Part shown: in pieces, positions 24,758-32,961 of the stretch
Layout: the number at the start of each line of letters is the position of its first letter
Position numbering within the stretch: position 1 is the stretch's first letter
Origin: Streptacidiphilus sp. P02-A3a
GTDB lineage: Bacteria > Actinomycetota > Actinomycetes > Streptomycetales > Streptomycetaceae
Direction: 5' to 3'
Assembly: GCF_014084105.1 (NCBI RefSeq)
Contig: NZ_CP048289.1
Span: forward strand, 8,379,922 to 8,443,921
DNA: 64,000 nt
Program-made: the position numbers and the translations under genes
The notes under the pieces: generated by a model
What the model was told of the DNA's origin: nothing
Database searches by the model: none
Seen by the model: the letters and a program-made list of their open reading frames with translations, nothing else

Positions 24758-25381
24758 TCAGAGTTCGTCTCCGACACTGCCGTCCGCATGGCGGCGGCTG
24801 AAGTGCACGCGCCGCCTACCCGACTTCTTCCGCTTCTCGGCCTCGTGCTGCGGGACCAGCCGCGCCCAAGCCTCGGTCTGCTGCGTTACGTGGACCTGTA
24901 GCCAGTCGGTGAACCGGGGGAAGCTCAAGGTGGGCGTATCGCCAGGACCGACGCTCTCATAGTACGACCACACCTCGGGATCGGGCCCAGTGCCACGCAG
25001 AAAATCGAACTGGTAACCCTGGTGCATGAGGATGACCCGGTCCGACTCGGCAAGATCGAAGGGGACGGCGTTCTCCGCCAGCAGATCTCGCGCCGCCTCA
25101 CCCAAGCCGATGATCTCCGGATAGAAGACATCACTGCCCTGCATGAAGTGCCCGGCACCGCCGCCGATCAGCTTCAGGAAACAGCGGTAGGCAGCCCCAA
25201 GGGGCGCGGACTGGTCGCATTCAATCCTGTGAATCTCATCGTCGGACAGCCCGCGAACCTGGTCCGCCACGGCCGTAGTGCCGTCGGCAACTGCTGCGCT
25301 CAGAGTGCGGACACGGTCCTCTGGTGAGACCCCGCTCCACTGTCCTCCATCGGAATCCTGCGCCTTCCTCACGCCCGTCAT
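24758..25381 (-). CDS. SMI1/KNR4-like (SUKH) family protein, tentative
   Basis: A 207-residue soluble protein. The core (about residues 35-165) has the alternating pattern of small SUKH/SMI1-KNR4 or similar immunity proteins: [47 protein letters not shown] and [33 protein letters not shown] is close to the SUKH segment after the LPxxYRxFL helix. The C-terminus is basic (KRKKSGRRR). It could be the immunity protein of a toxin left elsewhere. The start ATG 25381 follows a G-rich stretch. Cargo of the element. Confidence 0.62.
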   Translation of the reverse strand: MTGVRKAQDSDGGQWSGVSPEDRVRTLSAAVADGTTAVADQVRGLSDDEIHRIECDQSAPLGAAYRCFLKLIGGGAGHFMQGSDVFYPEIIGLGEAARDLLAENAVPFDLAESDRVILMHQGYQFDFLRGTGPDPEVWSYYESVGPGDTPTLSFPRFTDWLQVHVTQQTEAWARLVPQHEAEKRKKSGRRRVHFSRRHADGSVGDEL

Positions 25382-25483
25382 GCCGCCCCCCGATCCTGAT
25401 CCAACTGCTGCGGCTGACCCCACGGGAGCCTACGCGTTCCTATCCACCCCTGAAATGGGCTCTCTACTCGTGGATGCATCCGC

Positions 25484-25503
25484 AGGGCACATTGAGGGCA
25501 CAG
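25484..25503 (+). repeat. GGGCACA double repeat, right copy
   Basis: AGGGCACATTGAGGGCACAG, 18 of 20 bases identical to 20563-20582. It lies in the 380-base gene-free stretch 25382-25761, which otherwise holds only the right attachment repeat and no gene I can support. Confidence 0.6.
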
Positions 25504-25604
25504 GAAGGCGAGAAAGGGCGCTGACCATTGAAAACTCGTGAGGGTAGTTTTCCCAGGCCAGAGCCCTACCAGCCGCATTCGAGCAGGTCAGAGCCTTGCG
25601 ATTT

Positions 25605-25629
25605 CAGTTCGTCAACTACCGCTGAAGCA
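25605..25629 (+). repeat. Right attachment repeat
   Basis: A copy of the yajQ 3' end (24 of 25 positions). Here the codons FVNYR are followed by TGA, presumably the original yajQ stop. Sequence beyond 25629 should be the ancestral downstream region of yajQ. It is the probable attR. Confidence 0.85.
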
Positions 25630-25761
25630 CAGCTCCCACCTGCGGAAACGTTGGTGCATTCGGGCCGGAGGGCACGGCGGGTACGGGGGGTGCGGCGCTG
25701 GAGGCAGCGCCGGTCTCCGTCCGCGCGGTGTCCTCCGCGTCCGGCTACGGGCCGGGCCGCC

Positions 25762-27558
25762 TCAGGACTCCGGCCAGGAGAGCAACTCGCAGGTTTCGAG
25801 CGCCCGGTGGACCGCGTCGGCGGTGCCGGAGCCGAGTGCCTCGGTGATGGCCAGGAAGTCGCGCAGCGGTGCCGCCACGGTGGCGAGGGCCACCGCACGC
25901 TGCTCCGCGGAGAAGAACGCGGCGGCTGCCCGCAGGATGTCCAGTCCCTGGGCCGTGCGGCCGGTCAGCAGGAAGGTGTCGCCGAGGTCGAAGAGCGCCC
26001 ACGGGTCGCTGGGATGGTTCGACACCTCGAACCGGGCCAGGTGTTCGAGGTCGTGGATCCTGGCCACGACCGGGCTCACGTCCTCCCCGCGCAGGCCACC
26101 GAGCAGCAGTTCCACCCGTGCCCTGTTCATCAGCGGGTAGATCTTGTTCGGCGTGAGCTCGCTCGCCCTGCTGTAGCAGACCAGTGACCTCTCCAGCAGG
26201 ACGGTGTCCGGAGCTTCGTCCGCGCTCTTCCGCGCCTGCCGTCGGAGCAGGCCGCCCTGTGTGGCCCAGGTCTCGGCGTCCCTCCCGTCCAGGGCCAGGG
26301 CGCGGTCGAAGGCGTCCACTGCCTCGCGCTCGGGGCTGCCGCTCTGGCTCAGCGCGACCCCGATCTGCCGCCAGCCGACCGCCAGGTCCGGTTTGATCTC
26401 CACGCTGCGGCGCAGCATCGCCGCGGCCTCCGGGTACTGGCCCTCGCGGCGCAGCAGCTCGCCGAGCTGGAAGTAGGCCTGCCAGCTGGCCGGATTGCGG
26501 TCCACGGCCCGCCGCAGCAGCATGCCGCGCCGGATCGGGTCCTCGGTCCGCAGTGCCGCCTCGACCAGGTCCAGCGCCTGCTGCTCGCGGAGACCTTCGA
26601 GCTCCCGGCGCAGCGCCTCGTGCTCGTGCCGGGGGACCAGGAGCGCCGGGGCCCCCTCGCGGACCGGGCTGTCCCCGTGCTCGGGGTTCCGGAGCCCGTG
26701 GACGGCCGCGTCCGTGATCCGGGTGACGGCATCGTCCAGGGCGTCCGGCATGGGGCCGTAGACGATCACCCGATTGGTCGCCACGTTGAATTTGACCTCG
26801 TCGAGCCGCTGGCAGATCGGGATCGTCACACCGTCGCTCATGGCCCAGCGGACCCCCAGCTCCAGGTAGACGTTGGGGTTCGCGCCGGTGAGATCCGCGA
26901 TGTAGACGTCGGCCGCCGTCGCCTCCGCGAACATGGACCGGTGGATGGCGCCGGTCGCTGACTTCTCCTTCTCGACGACGAGTTCGACGGCGCAGGCCAT
27001 CTCCTCCCCGATCCTCCTGGCGGCCGGTTCGAGGACCCTCTTGCGGATCGCCGGGATGTCGGACCACCCCGCGAGCGGTCCCATCGCGCTCCCCGGCATG
27101 GCCACGAAGACCCGCAGCGCCTTGCCCCGGGCCGGGCGCTGCCCGACCGGCTCCCCGACCAGCTCCACGACCGGCTCGGCCACCCGCTCCACGGGTTGGC
27201 CGCCCTGCTCCGCCACCGGGTCCGCGGGCTGCGGCTGCCTGGTCCGCGACTGGAGCAATTGCAGTTCCTCCCAGCGGTCCTGCCATTCACGGAGCCGCGG
27301 ATCGGCGCGCACGGACGCCCTGCCGCCGGGCGGCCGCCCCAGCAGCAACAGCGTCTCGATCAGGGCCATGAGGAATTCCAGCCTCGGCAGCCGCTTGCCG
27401 TTGAGGGCTTCGCTGAGGGCCGCTGTCGACAGCGGCCGGTCCTGCGGCGCGTTGCGTCTGATCTCGTCGAGGGGTGGTTTGCCCTGGGATATCCGGAGGG
27501 CGCGCAAATCCTCAGCGAATGACCGCAGTCCCTCGGTGTAGCGGGGATCCAGCTGCAC
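25762..27558 (-). CDS. HTH + nucleoside-deoxyribosyltransferase-like + TPR protein
   Basis: A 598-residue protein of three parts. Residues about 8-95 look like the streptomycete XRE-type HTH plus linker (FAEDLRALRISQG, STAALSEALNGKRLPRLEF). Residues about 146-265 form a Rossmannoid domain with RVFVAMPGSAM, the region EATAADVYIADLTGANPN and VYLELGVRWAM, as in nucleoside 2-deoxyribosyltransferase/DrHyd-type domains, which also sense or cleave nucleotides in bacterial conflict systems. Residues about 330-560 are TPR-like repeats (WQAYFQLGELLRREGQYPEA and others). No membrane segment. It is divergent from a tiny membrane protein. A defence or stress-sensing role is inferred from architecture; the catalytic Glu in the NPNVYLELG motif is present. 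Confidence 0.72.
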   Translation of the reverse strand: MQLDPRYTEGLRSFAEDLRALRISQGKPPLDEIRRNAPQDRPLSTAALSEALNGKRLPRLEFLMALIETLLLLGRPPGGRASVRADPRLREWQDRWEELQLLQSRTRQPQPADPVAEQGGQPVERVAEPVVELVGEPVGQRPARGKALRVFVAMPGSAMGPLAGWSDIPAIRKRVLEPAARRIGEEMACAVELVVEKEKSATGAIHRSMFAEATAADVYIADLTGANPNVYLELGVRWAMSDGVTIPICQRLDEVKFNVATNRVIVYGPMPDALDDAVTRITDAAVHGLRNPEHGDSPVREGAPALLVPRHEHEALRRELEGLREQQALDLVEAALRTEDPIRRGMLLRRAVDRNPASWQAYFQLGELLRREGQYPEAAAMLRRSVEIKPDLAVGWRQIGVALSQSGSPEREAVDAFDRALALDGRDAETWATQGGLLRRQARKSADEAPDTVLLERSLVCYSRASELTPNKIYPLMNRARVELLLGGLRGEDVSPVVARIHDLEHLARFEVSNHPSDPWALFDLGDTFLLTGRTAQGLDILRAAAAFFSAEQRAVALATVAAPLRDFLAITEALGSGTADAVHRALETCELLSWPES

Positions 27559-27737
27559 GACCGCCTCCTCTCACCAGCCAACACGCCCATGGTAGAGAGA
27601 TTCTGACGAAGACTCACGAACACCGCCGAAACTGCCCGACCGAGGGGGGAATTACGGGCCGGTACGGAGAAGGACGACTTCGTGCGGGTCCTTTCGTGGC
27701 GGCCGCTCCGGTGCCCGGCAGGCGTTGTGCTGGTTCC

Positions 27738-27956
27738 ATGGCAGACAACGAGAACGACCTCATCCCCGCACCGCCCGCGCCGCCCGTACCGCCGCTCACC
27801 CGTGCGGACCGGTTCCTTGACCTGATCGCGCTGCTGTCGCTGCTGACCGTCGTCACCGGCGTCTTCATGGCCGCCGGGCCGGAGGTGTTCGCCGCCGTGA
27901 CCGGCGTGAGCGGAGGGCTCTTCGCCACCTGGCGCGGTCGGCGTGGCAGCGAATGA
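27738..27956 (+). CDS. Small membrane protein, unknown
   Basis: 72 residues. A Pro-rich N-terminus (APPAPPVPP) leads to two closely spaced hydrophobic segments (about residues 27-45 and 47-63) and ends in a basic tail (WRGRRG). Codon use is GC-rich at third positions, supporting that it is coding. It starts 179 bases from the divergent HTH-NDT-TPR gene, so the two may share control. No family is recognised. If the pair is a defence system, this could be its membrane effector; that is speculation from position. Confidence 0.55.
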   Translation: MADNENDLIPAPPAPPVPPLTRADRFLDLIALLSLLTVVTGVFMAAGPEVFAAVTGVSGGLFATWRGRRGSE

Positions 27957-28074
27957 CGTGCCGTCCGCTCGCCCGGGCGACCGGGCGAGCGGACGGTGGC
28001 GGCGCGGCCCTCGGGCCGGTCGACCGCGTCTAAGCTCTGGGGAGCCGCCGTCCATGCCGACCGAGGGAATCTTG

Positions 28075-29034
28075 ATGAAGCTGCGCTGCGCCGTACTCGA
28101 CGACTACCAGGGCGTCGCGCAGGCGACCGGCGACTGGTCCCGGCTGGCCGGGTCGGTGGCGGTGACCTCGCTGCGGGAGCACCTGGGCGACCAGAACGAG
28201 CTGGTCGCGGCCATCGGCGACTGCGAGATCGTGGTCGCGATGCGCGAGCGCACCCCCTTCACCGCCGAGTTGTTCGCCCGGCTGCCCCGGCTGCGGCTGC
28301 TGATCACCTCGGGCATGCGCAACGCCTCGATCGACCTCGCCGCGGCCGCCGAGCACGGCGTCACCGTGTGCGGGACGGCCAGCGCCTCCGAGCCGCCGAT
28401 CGAGCTGACCTGGGCGCTGATCCTGGGCCTGACCAAGCACCTGCTGCCGGAGAGCACCGCGCTGCGGACCGGCGGCCCCTGGCAGAGCACGATCGGCACC
28501 GACCTGCACGGCGCTCGCTTGGGCCTGCTCGGACTCGGCAAGATCGGTGGCGCGGTGGCCCGGATCGGCCGGGCCTTCGGCATGGAGGTCGCCGCCTGGA
28601 GCCAGAACCTGACCGCCGAGCGCGCCGCCGCCCAGGGCGTCCGGCTGGCGCCGAGCAAGGAGCAGCTGCTCGCGGAGAGCGACGTGGTCTCGGTGCACCT
28701 GGTGCTGAGCGAGCGGACGCGCGGACTGATCGGTGCCGCCGAGCTGAAGCAGATGCGGCCCTCGGCGTACCTGGTGAACACCTCCCGCGCCGCCATCGTC
28801 GACCAGGCGGCGCTGGCCTCGGCGCTGCGCGAGGGCTGGATCGCCGGCGCCGGGGTGGACGTGTTCGCGACCGAGCCGCTGCCCGCCGACGACGAGTTCC
28901 GCTCGCTGCCGAACCTGCTGGCCACCCCGCACATCGGCTACGTGACCGAGCGCAACTACCGGATCTACTTCGAGCAGGCGGTGGAGGACATCGAGGCCTT
29001 CATCGCGGGTGCGCCGCTGCGGCAGCTCGGCTGA
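28075..29034 (+). CDS. D-2-hydroxyacid dehydrogenase family protein
   Basis: A 319-residue NAD(P)-dependent oxidoreductase that reduces 2-keto acids to D-2-hydroxy acids or the reverse. The Rossmann motif LGLLGLGKIGGAVARIGRAFG (about residues 145-165) follows an N-terminal lid. The catalytic Arg (VNTSRAAIVD), Glu (VFATEPL) and His (ATPHIGY) are present. The ATG at 28075 has GAGGGA 8 bases upstream; an ATG at 28054 is possible. It converges with yccF. Specificity (phosphoglycerate, formate, glyoxylate or other) cannot be told. Confidence 0.9.
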   Translation: MKLRCAVLDDYQGVAQATGDWSRLAGSVAVTSLREHLGDQNELVAAIGDCEIVVAMRERTPFTAELFARLPRLRLLITSGMRNASIDLAAAAEHGVTVCGTASASEPPIELTWALILGLTKHLLPESTALRTGGPWQSTIGTDLHGARLGLLGLGKIGGAVARIGRAFGMEVAAWSQNLTAERAAAQGVRLAPSKEQLLAESDVVSVHLVLSERTRGLIGAAELKQMRPSAYLVNTSRAAIVDQAALASALREGWIAGAGVDVFATEPLPADDEFRSLPNLLATPHIGYVTERNYRIYFEQAVEDIEAFIAGAPLRQLG

Positions 29035-29049
29035 GCGAGCTGAGCGGGC

Positions 29050-29451
29050 TCAGCGGATGGCGAAGGGCTGGTCGGTGGGGACGACCTCGCGGCCCAGCGG
29101 CATCAGCGAGATCGGGATCAGCTTCAGGTTCGCCCAGGCGAAGGGGATCCCGACGATGGTCACCGCCAGCGCGATGCTGGTAGCCAGGTGCCCCAGGGCG
29201 AGCCACCAGCCCGCGAAGACCAGCCAGATGACGTTCCCGACGCAGGACGGCGCCCCGACGTCGGGCCGCTCCCTGGTGGTGCGCCCGAAGGGCCACAGCA
29301 CGTATCCGGCAATCCGGAACGAGGCGATGCTGAACGGGATGGTGACGATGAAGATGAAGCAGATGATCCCAGCGACCACATAGCCCAGTGCCATCCAGAT
29401 CCCACAGAGGATCAGCCAGATGACATTGAGAACGAAGTTGACCACACTCAC
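29050..29451 (-). CDS. YccF-domain membrane protein
   Basis: A 133-residue membrane protein with two YccF-type repeats, each with the pattern NVIWLVFAGWWLALGHL (second copy about residues 73-90, first copy at the N-terminus with NVIWLILCGIWMALGYV). About four membrane segments. Function is unknown. GTG at 29451 starts immediately before the first segment. The 340 bases 29452-29791 to its left hold no gene that I can support; there is a short run of an 8-bp repeat (GTCCGTTC, two and a half copies, 29761-29780) next to the channel gene. Confidence 0.88.
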   Translation of the reverse strand: MSVVNFVLNVIWLILCGIWMALGYVVAGIICFIFIVTIPFSIASFRIAGYVLWPFGRTTRERPDVGAPSCVGNVIWLVFAGWWLALGHLATSIALAVTIVGIPFAWANLKLIPISLMPLGREVVPTDQPFAIR

Positions 29452-29791
29452 CTTCGACCGCCTCCTGTACGCCGCGGGCTGCTCCTCGTCGGCACCGCGG
29501 GTGTCCCGGATGCGTTCGAGGCCCTACCGAGAGTGTGCCACCGGCTGCGGCGGCCGTCGGCCCGGGCGAGTCCGGTGCGCGCCGCCCCCGACCGTGGTCT
29601 GCCCAGGTTCCGCCGCTTCATACCCCGGGCCCGGGGCGCCGCCCCCGGACGGCGGAGTCCGGCGGGCCCGGCACGCCCCGGAGCGGGAGGCTGGACCGGA
29701 CGGGGGAATCCCCCGCCGCCGGTCCGCCCGCACGACCGCCGTCCTTTCGCCCACCCGCTCGTCCGTTCGTCCGTTCGTCCGATGGGAGCCC

Positions 29792-30403
29792 ATGCCGTCG
29801 TCCCCGAGCCGGGCCGGCCGCCCCGGCCGCTGGTCGCGGATCCTGCTGCCGGTGGCGATCTGCCTGCTGCTGGTGGGGTACTTCACGCTGCCGCTGGACG
29901 AGTTCGGCCCGGAGCGGCCGGTGCTCAGCTGGACCACCATGGTGGTCGCCCTGGTGGTGCTCTCGCTGCTGCTGGTCCGGGAGATCCAACGGCTGCTGGT
30001 GAACGCCCGCCACGGCCGCCCGGCCTTCGGCATCCTGGTGCTGGTCTGCCTGTCGCTGGTGATCTTCGCCAGCTCCTACTACGCCCTGGCGCGGCACCAC
30101 GGCGAGTTCAACGGGCTGCACACGCGGTTGGACGCGCTGTACTTCACGGTGATCACGGTGTCCACGGTCGGCTTCGGCGACATCGCCCCGGCCGGGCAGG
30201 CGGCCCGGGCCGTGGTGATCGTCCAGATCGGCTACAACTTCGTCTTCCTGGCGGCGGCCGCCTCCGCGCTCAGCGCGCAGCTCCGCGGCCGGGCGGTCGA
30301 GCGGGCGCACTCCCCGCGGCCGCGGCGGCGGCGGAAGTCCGGGAACCCGGATGAGCCCGGGGAAGCCCGGACAAGGACGGGGAAGCCCGGCCAGGGCCGC
30401 TAG
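29792..30403 (+). CDS. Two-pore-domain-type potassium channel family protein
   Basis: A 203-residue ion channel. Three hydrophobic segments (about residues 17-36, 50-70, 82-102) are followed by the pore loop and the filter [12 protein letters not shown] (about residue 130) and a final helix. TVGFGD is the K+ selectivity filter. The C-terminus is a basic tail (RPRRRRKSG). The ATG at 29792 is just past the short repeat. The gene ends at TAG 30401-30403, sharing CTAG with the stop of convergent htpX. Confidence 0.88.
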   Translation: MPSSPSRAGRPGRWSRILLPVAICLLLVGYFTLPLDEFGPERPVLSWTTMVVALVVLSLLLVREIQRLLVNARHGRPAFGILVLVCLSLVIFASSYYALARHHGEFNGLHTRLDALYFTVITVSTVGFGDIAPAGQAARAVVIVQIGYNFVFLAAAASALSAQLRGRAVERAHSPRPRRRRKSGNPDEPGEARTRTGKPGQGR

Positions 30404-31278
30404 GACCGCTCTCGGGGCATCCGGTAGTCGGCCATCTGTTCCAGCCGGGCGATCCGCTCGGCCATCGGCGGGTGGGTGGAGAACAGCCGGGCTCCGGCCT
30501 CGCCCTGGCGGAACGGGTTGGCGATCATCATGTGGCTCGCCGTCTGCAGCTGCGGCTCCGGCGGCAGCGGCAGCCGCCTGATGCCGCTGTCGAGCTTGCG
30601 CAGGGCGCCGGCGAGGGCCAGCGGGTCACCGGTCAGCCGGGCGGCGGAGGCGTCGGCCGCGTACTCGCGGGAGCGGCCGACGGCCAGCTGGATCATGGTC
30701 GCGGCGAGCGGCCCGAGCAGCATCAGCAGCAGCAGGCCGACCAGGCCGGGGCCGTCGTCGTCGTCACTGCGGCCGAACGGGATCAGCCAGGCGAAATTGG
30801 CCAGGAACATCACCACCGAGGCCAGTGAACCGGCCACCGAGGAGATCAGGATGTCGCGGTTGTAGACGTGCGAGAGCTCGTGCGCGAGGACGCCGCGCAG
30901 CTCCCGCTCGTCCAGGATGCCGAGGATGCCCTGGGTGCAGCAGACCGCGGCGTTGCGCGGATTGCGGCCGGTGGCGAAGGCGTTCGGGGCCGAGGTCGGC
31001 GAGATGTAGAGCCGGGGCATGGGCTGCCGGGCGGAGCTGGAGAGCTCGCGGACGATCCGGTACAGCCACGGGGCCTCGAACTCGCTCACCGGCCGCGCCC
31101 GCATCGCCCGCAGCGCCAGCTTGTCGCTGTTCCAGTAGGCGAAGCCGTTGGTCGCCAGGGCCACCCCGACCGCCAGCAGCAGCCCCAGGCGACCCCAGAC
31201 CCCGCCGATCACGACGATCAGCACGGAGAAGCAGCCGAGAAGCGCGGCAGTCTGCAGACCGTTGTGCCGGCGGTGCAC
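30400..31278 (-). CDS. htpX: Zinc metalloprotease HtpX
   Basis: A membrane-bound M48 protease acting in quality control of membrane proteins. The 292-residue product has two N-terminal membrane helices (about residues 10-50), the zinc motif [10 protein letters not shown] (HExxH, about residue 145), two further helices (about 160-215), the third ligand region [16 protein letters not shown], and C-terminal [11 protein letters not shown]. The GTG at 31278 precedes HRRHNGLQT, where homology starts. It lies downstream of nuoN on the same strand, as in other streptomycetes. Confidence 0.93.
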   Translation of the reverse strand: MHRRHNGLQTAALLGCFSVLIVVIGGVWGRLGLLLAVGVALATNGFAYWNSDKLALRAMRARPVSEFEAPWLYRIVRELSSSARQPMPRLYISPTSAPNAFATGRNPRNAAVCCTQGILGILDERELRGVLAHELSHVYNRDILISSVAGSLASVVMFLANFAWLIPFGRSDDDDGPGLVGLLLLMLLGPLAATMIQLAVGRSREYAADASAARLTGDPLALAGALRKLDSGIRRLPLPPEPQLQTASHMMIANPFRQGEAGARLFSTHPPMAERIARLEQMADYRMPRERS

Positions 31279-31398
31279 GGGACGACCCTCCAGAGCGAAC
31301 GCTGGGGGTGACGACCACCACCCACTCGCTGGGTCCAACGGCCGGGGCCGACCTCCTGGTTCCCTCGGCCGACGTCCGACGGGCGCCGCAGCCGCAGG

Positions 31399-32958
31399 TC
31401 AGCCGAACAGGGAACCGGTAGTGACCTGGAGCACAAGCTGCGGCGCGACCGAGAGCACCACCCCGACGGCGGCGGCCAGGCCCAGGCCGACGGCCAGCGG
31501 CACCGGCAGCGGCCGGGCGGACCGCGGCCGCGCCGAGCCCGCGCCGCCGCCCTCGGCGGTCGCCCCGGCGGCGGGCTGGAACAGCTTCGCGGTCCACATC
31601 AGGTAGTAGTAGAGGGCGATCACCACGTTCACGGCCATCACCACGGCCAGCCAGCCCAGGCCGGAGCCGACGGCGGCGCGGAAGACCACGACCTTGCCGA
31701 AGAGACCGACCACCCCCGGCGGCAGCCCGGCCAGGCAGAGCAGGAAGAAGGCCAGCGCCAGGGCCGTGGCCGGACGCTCGGCGAACAGGCCCCGGTAGTC
31801 GTCGACCCGCCCGGCCACCAGCGCCACCACCGCGAACGCGCCGAGGTTGACCACCCCGTAGATCAGCGCGTACGCCACGGTCGCGCCCAGCGGGTCGTGG
31901 CTGCCCGGCCGGTAGCCCGCCGCCGCGATCGGCACCAGCAGGTACCCGGCCTGCGCGATCGAGGACCAGGCCAGCAGCCGGACCGCGCTGTGCGGCGCGT
32001 CGGAGCGCTGCCGCAGCGCCGCCGCGTTGCCCACGGTCATGGTGAGCGCGGCGACCACGGCCAGGCCCAGCCCCCAGATTCGCCCGTACGAGTGAAATCC
32101 GATGACCGCGATCAGGGCCAGGCCGGAGATCCCGGCGGCCTTGCCGACCACCGACAGGTACGCGGCCACCGGTACCGGCGCGCCCGCGTAGGTGTCCGGC
32201 AGCCAGAAGTGGAAGGGCACGGCGGCGGTCTTGAAGGCGAAGCCGACCAGCGTCAGCAGCGCGCCCACCAGCGCCAGCGTCTTCAGCTGCGCCGGGACGT
32301 GCGGCAGCGCGGCGGCGATCCGGTTCAGGTACATGCTGCCGGTGGCCGCGTAGACGAAGCCGACACCGAGCAGGGTCACCGAGGTGGCCGCGACCGAGGA
32401 CAGGAAGAACTTCAGCGCGGCCTCGCCGCCGCGCCCGTCGCGGCGCAGCCCGACCAGTGCGAACGCGGGCAGCGAGGTCACCTCCAGCGCCACCACCAGG
32501 GTCGCCAGGTCGCGGGCGGCAGGCAGCAGCGCCGCCCCGGCGGCGGAGCTGAGCAGCAGGAACCAGTACTCGCCGCCGGGCAGCCGCTGCTCGCGGACGG
32601 TGTGCATGGACAGCAGGCACACCAGCAGCGCGCCGCCCAGGACCAGCAGCTGGAAGCAGAGCGCGAAATGGTCGGCGACGTAGGAGCAGGCCCCGTTGTC
32701 AGTGGTGCCCGCTACGGTCTTGAGGCAGAAGGCGACGTGGGTGCCGGCGCGCAGCGGCAGCAGCGCGAGCAGCGCCACGGCCAGGCCGGCCACGGCGGCC
32801 CAGCCCAGCAGCGGCTTGCGCGGGGCGGGCAGGAAGAGGTCCGCGAGCAGCACGCCGAGACCGACGGCGGCGGTGATCAGCGGCGGGGCGATCGCGCTCC
32901 AGTCGACGGACTGGATGAGCGAGCCGGCGGCGGCGACAGCGAGTGGGGTCATGGCCAT
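31399..32958 (-). CDS. nuoN: NADH-quinone oxidoreductase subunit N
   Basis: A proton-pumping antiporter-like subunit of complex I: 519 residues, 13-14 membrane segments. Conserved TM5 Glu region (LLLSSAAGAALLPAARDLATLVVALEVTSLPAFAL) and the FKTAAVPFHFWLPDTYAGAP segment with the key Lys and His are visible (about residues 148 and 238). It is last in the operon and starts 3 bases from the nuoM stop. Two Met codons (32958, 32952) are possible starts. The downstream gap to htpX (31279-31398) shows nothing. Confidence 0.93.
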   Translation of the reverse strand: MAMTPLAVAAAGSLIQSVDWSAIAPPLITAAVGLGVLLADLFLPAPRKPLLGWAAVAGLAVALLALLPLRAGTHVAFCLKTVAGTTDNGACSYVADHFALCFQLLVLGGALLVCLLSMHTVREQRLPGGEYWFLLLSSAAGAALLPAARDLATLVVALEVTSLPAFALVGLRRDGRGGEAALKFFLSSVAATSVTLLGVGFVYAATGSMYLNRIAAALPHVPAQLKTLALVGALLTLVGFAFKTAAVPFHFWLPDTYAGAPVPVAAYLSVVGKAAGISGLALIAVIGFHSYGRIWGLGLAVVAALTMTVGNAAALRQRSDAPHSAVRLLAWSSIAQAGYLLVPIAAAGYRPGSHDPLGATVAYALIYGVVNLGAFAVVALVAGRVDDYRGLFAERPATALALAFFLLCLAGLPPGVVGLFGKVVVFRAAVGSGLGWLAVVMAVNVVIALYYYLMWTAKLFQPAAGATAEGGGAGSARPRSARPLPVPLAVGLGLAAAVGVVLSVAPQLVLQVTTGSLFG

Positions 32959-32961
32959 GGC

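Larger units (their letters stand above)
20499..25629. mobile_element. Decayed integrative element inserted at the yajQ 3' end
   Basis: The 5.1-kb segment is bounded by the 25-bp direct repeat. A tyrosine integrase pseudogene lies just inside the left repeat, reading towards it, as in actinomycete integrative elements. Inside are pieces of glycan-related genes (two of them broken), a P-loop kinase, a macrodomain protein and an SMI1-like protein. There is no replication, transfer or excisionase gene, so the element looks immobile. Base composition is visibly less GC-extreme than the flanks. Bounds follow from the repeat, and origin by transfer is inferred. Confidence 0.75.
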
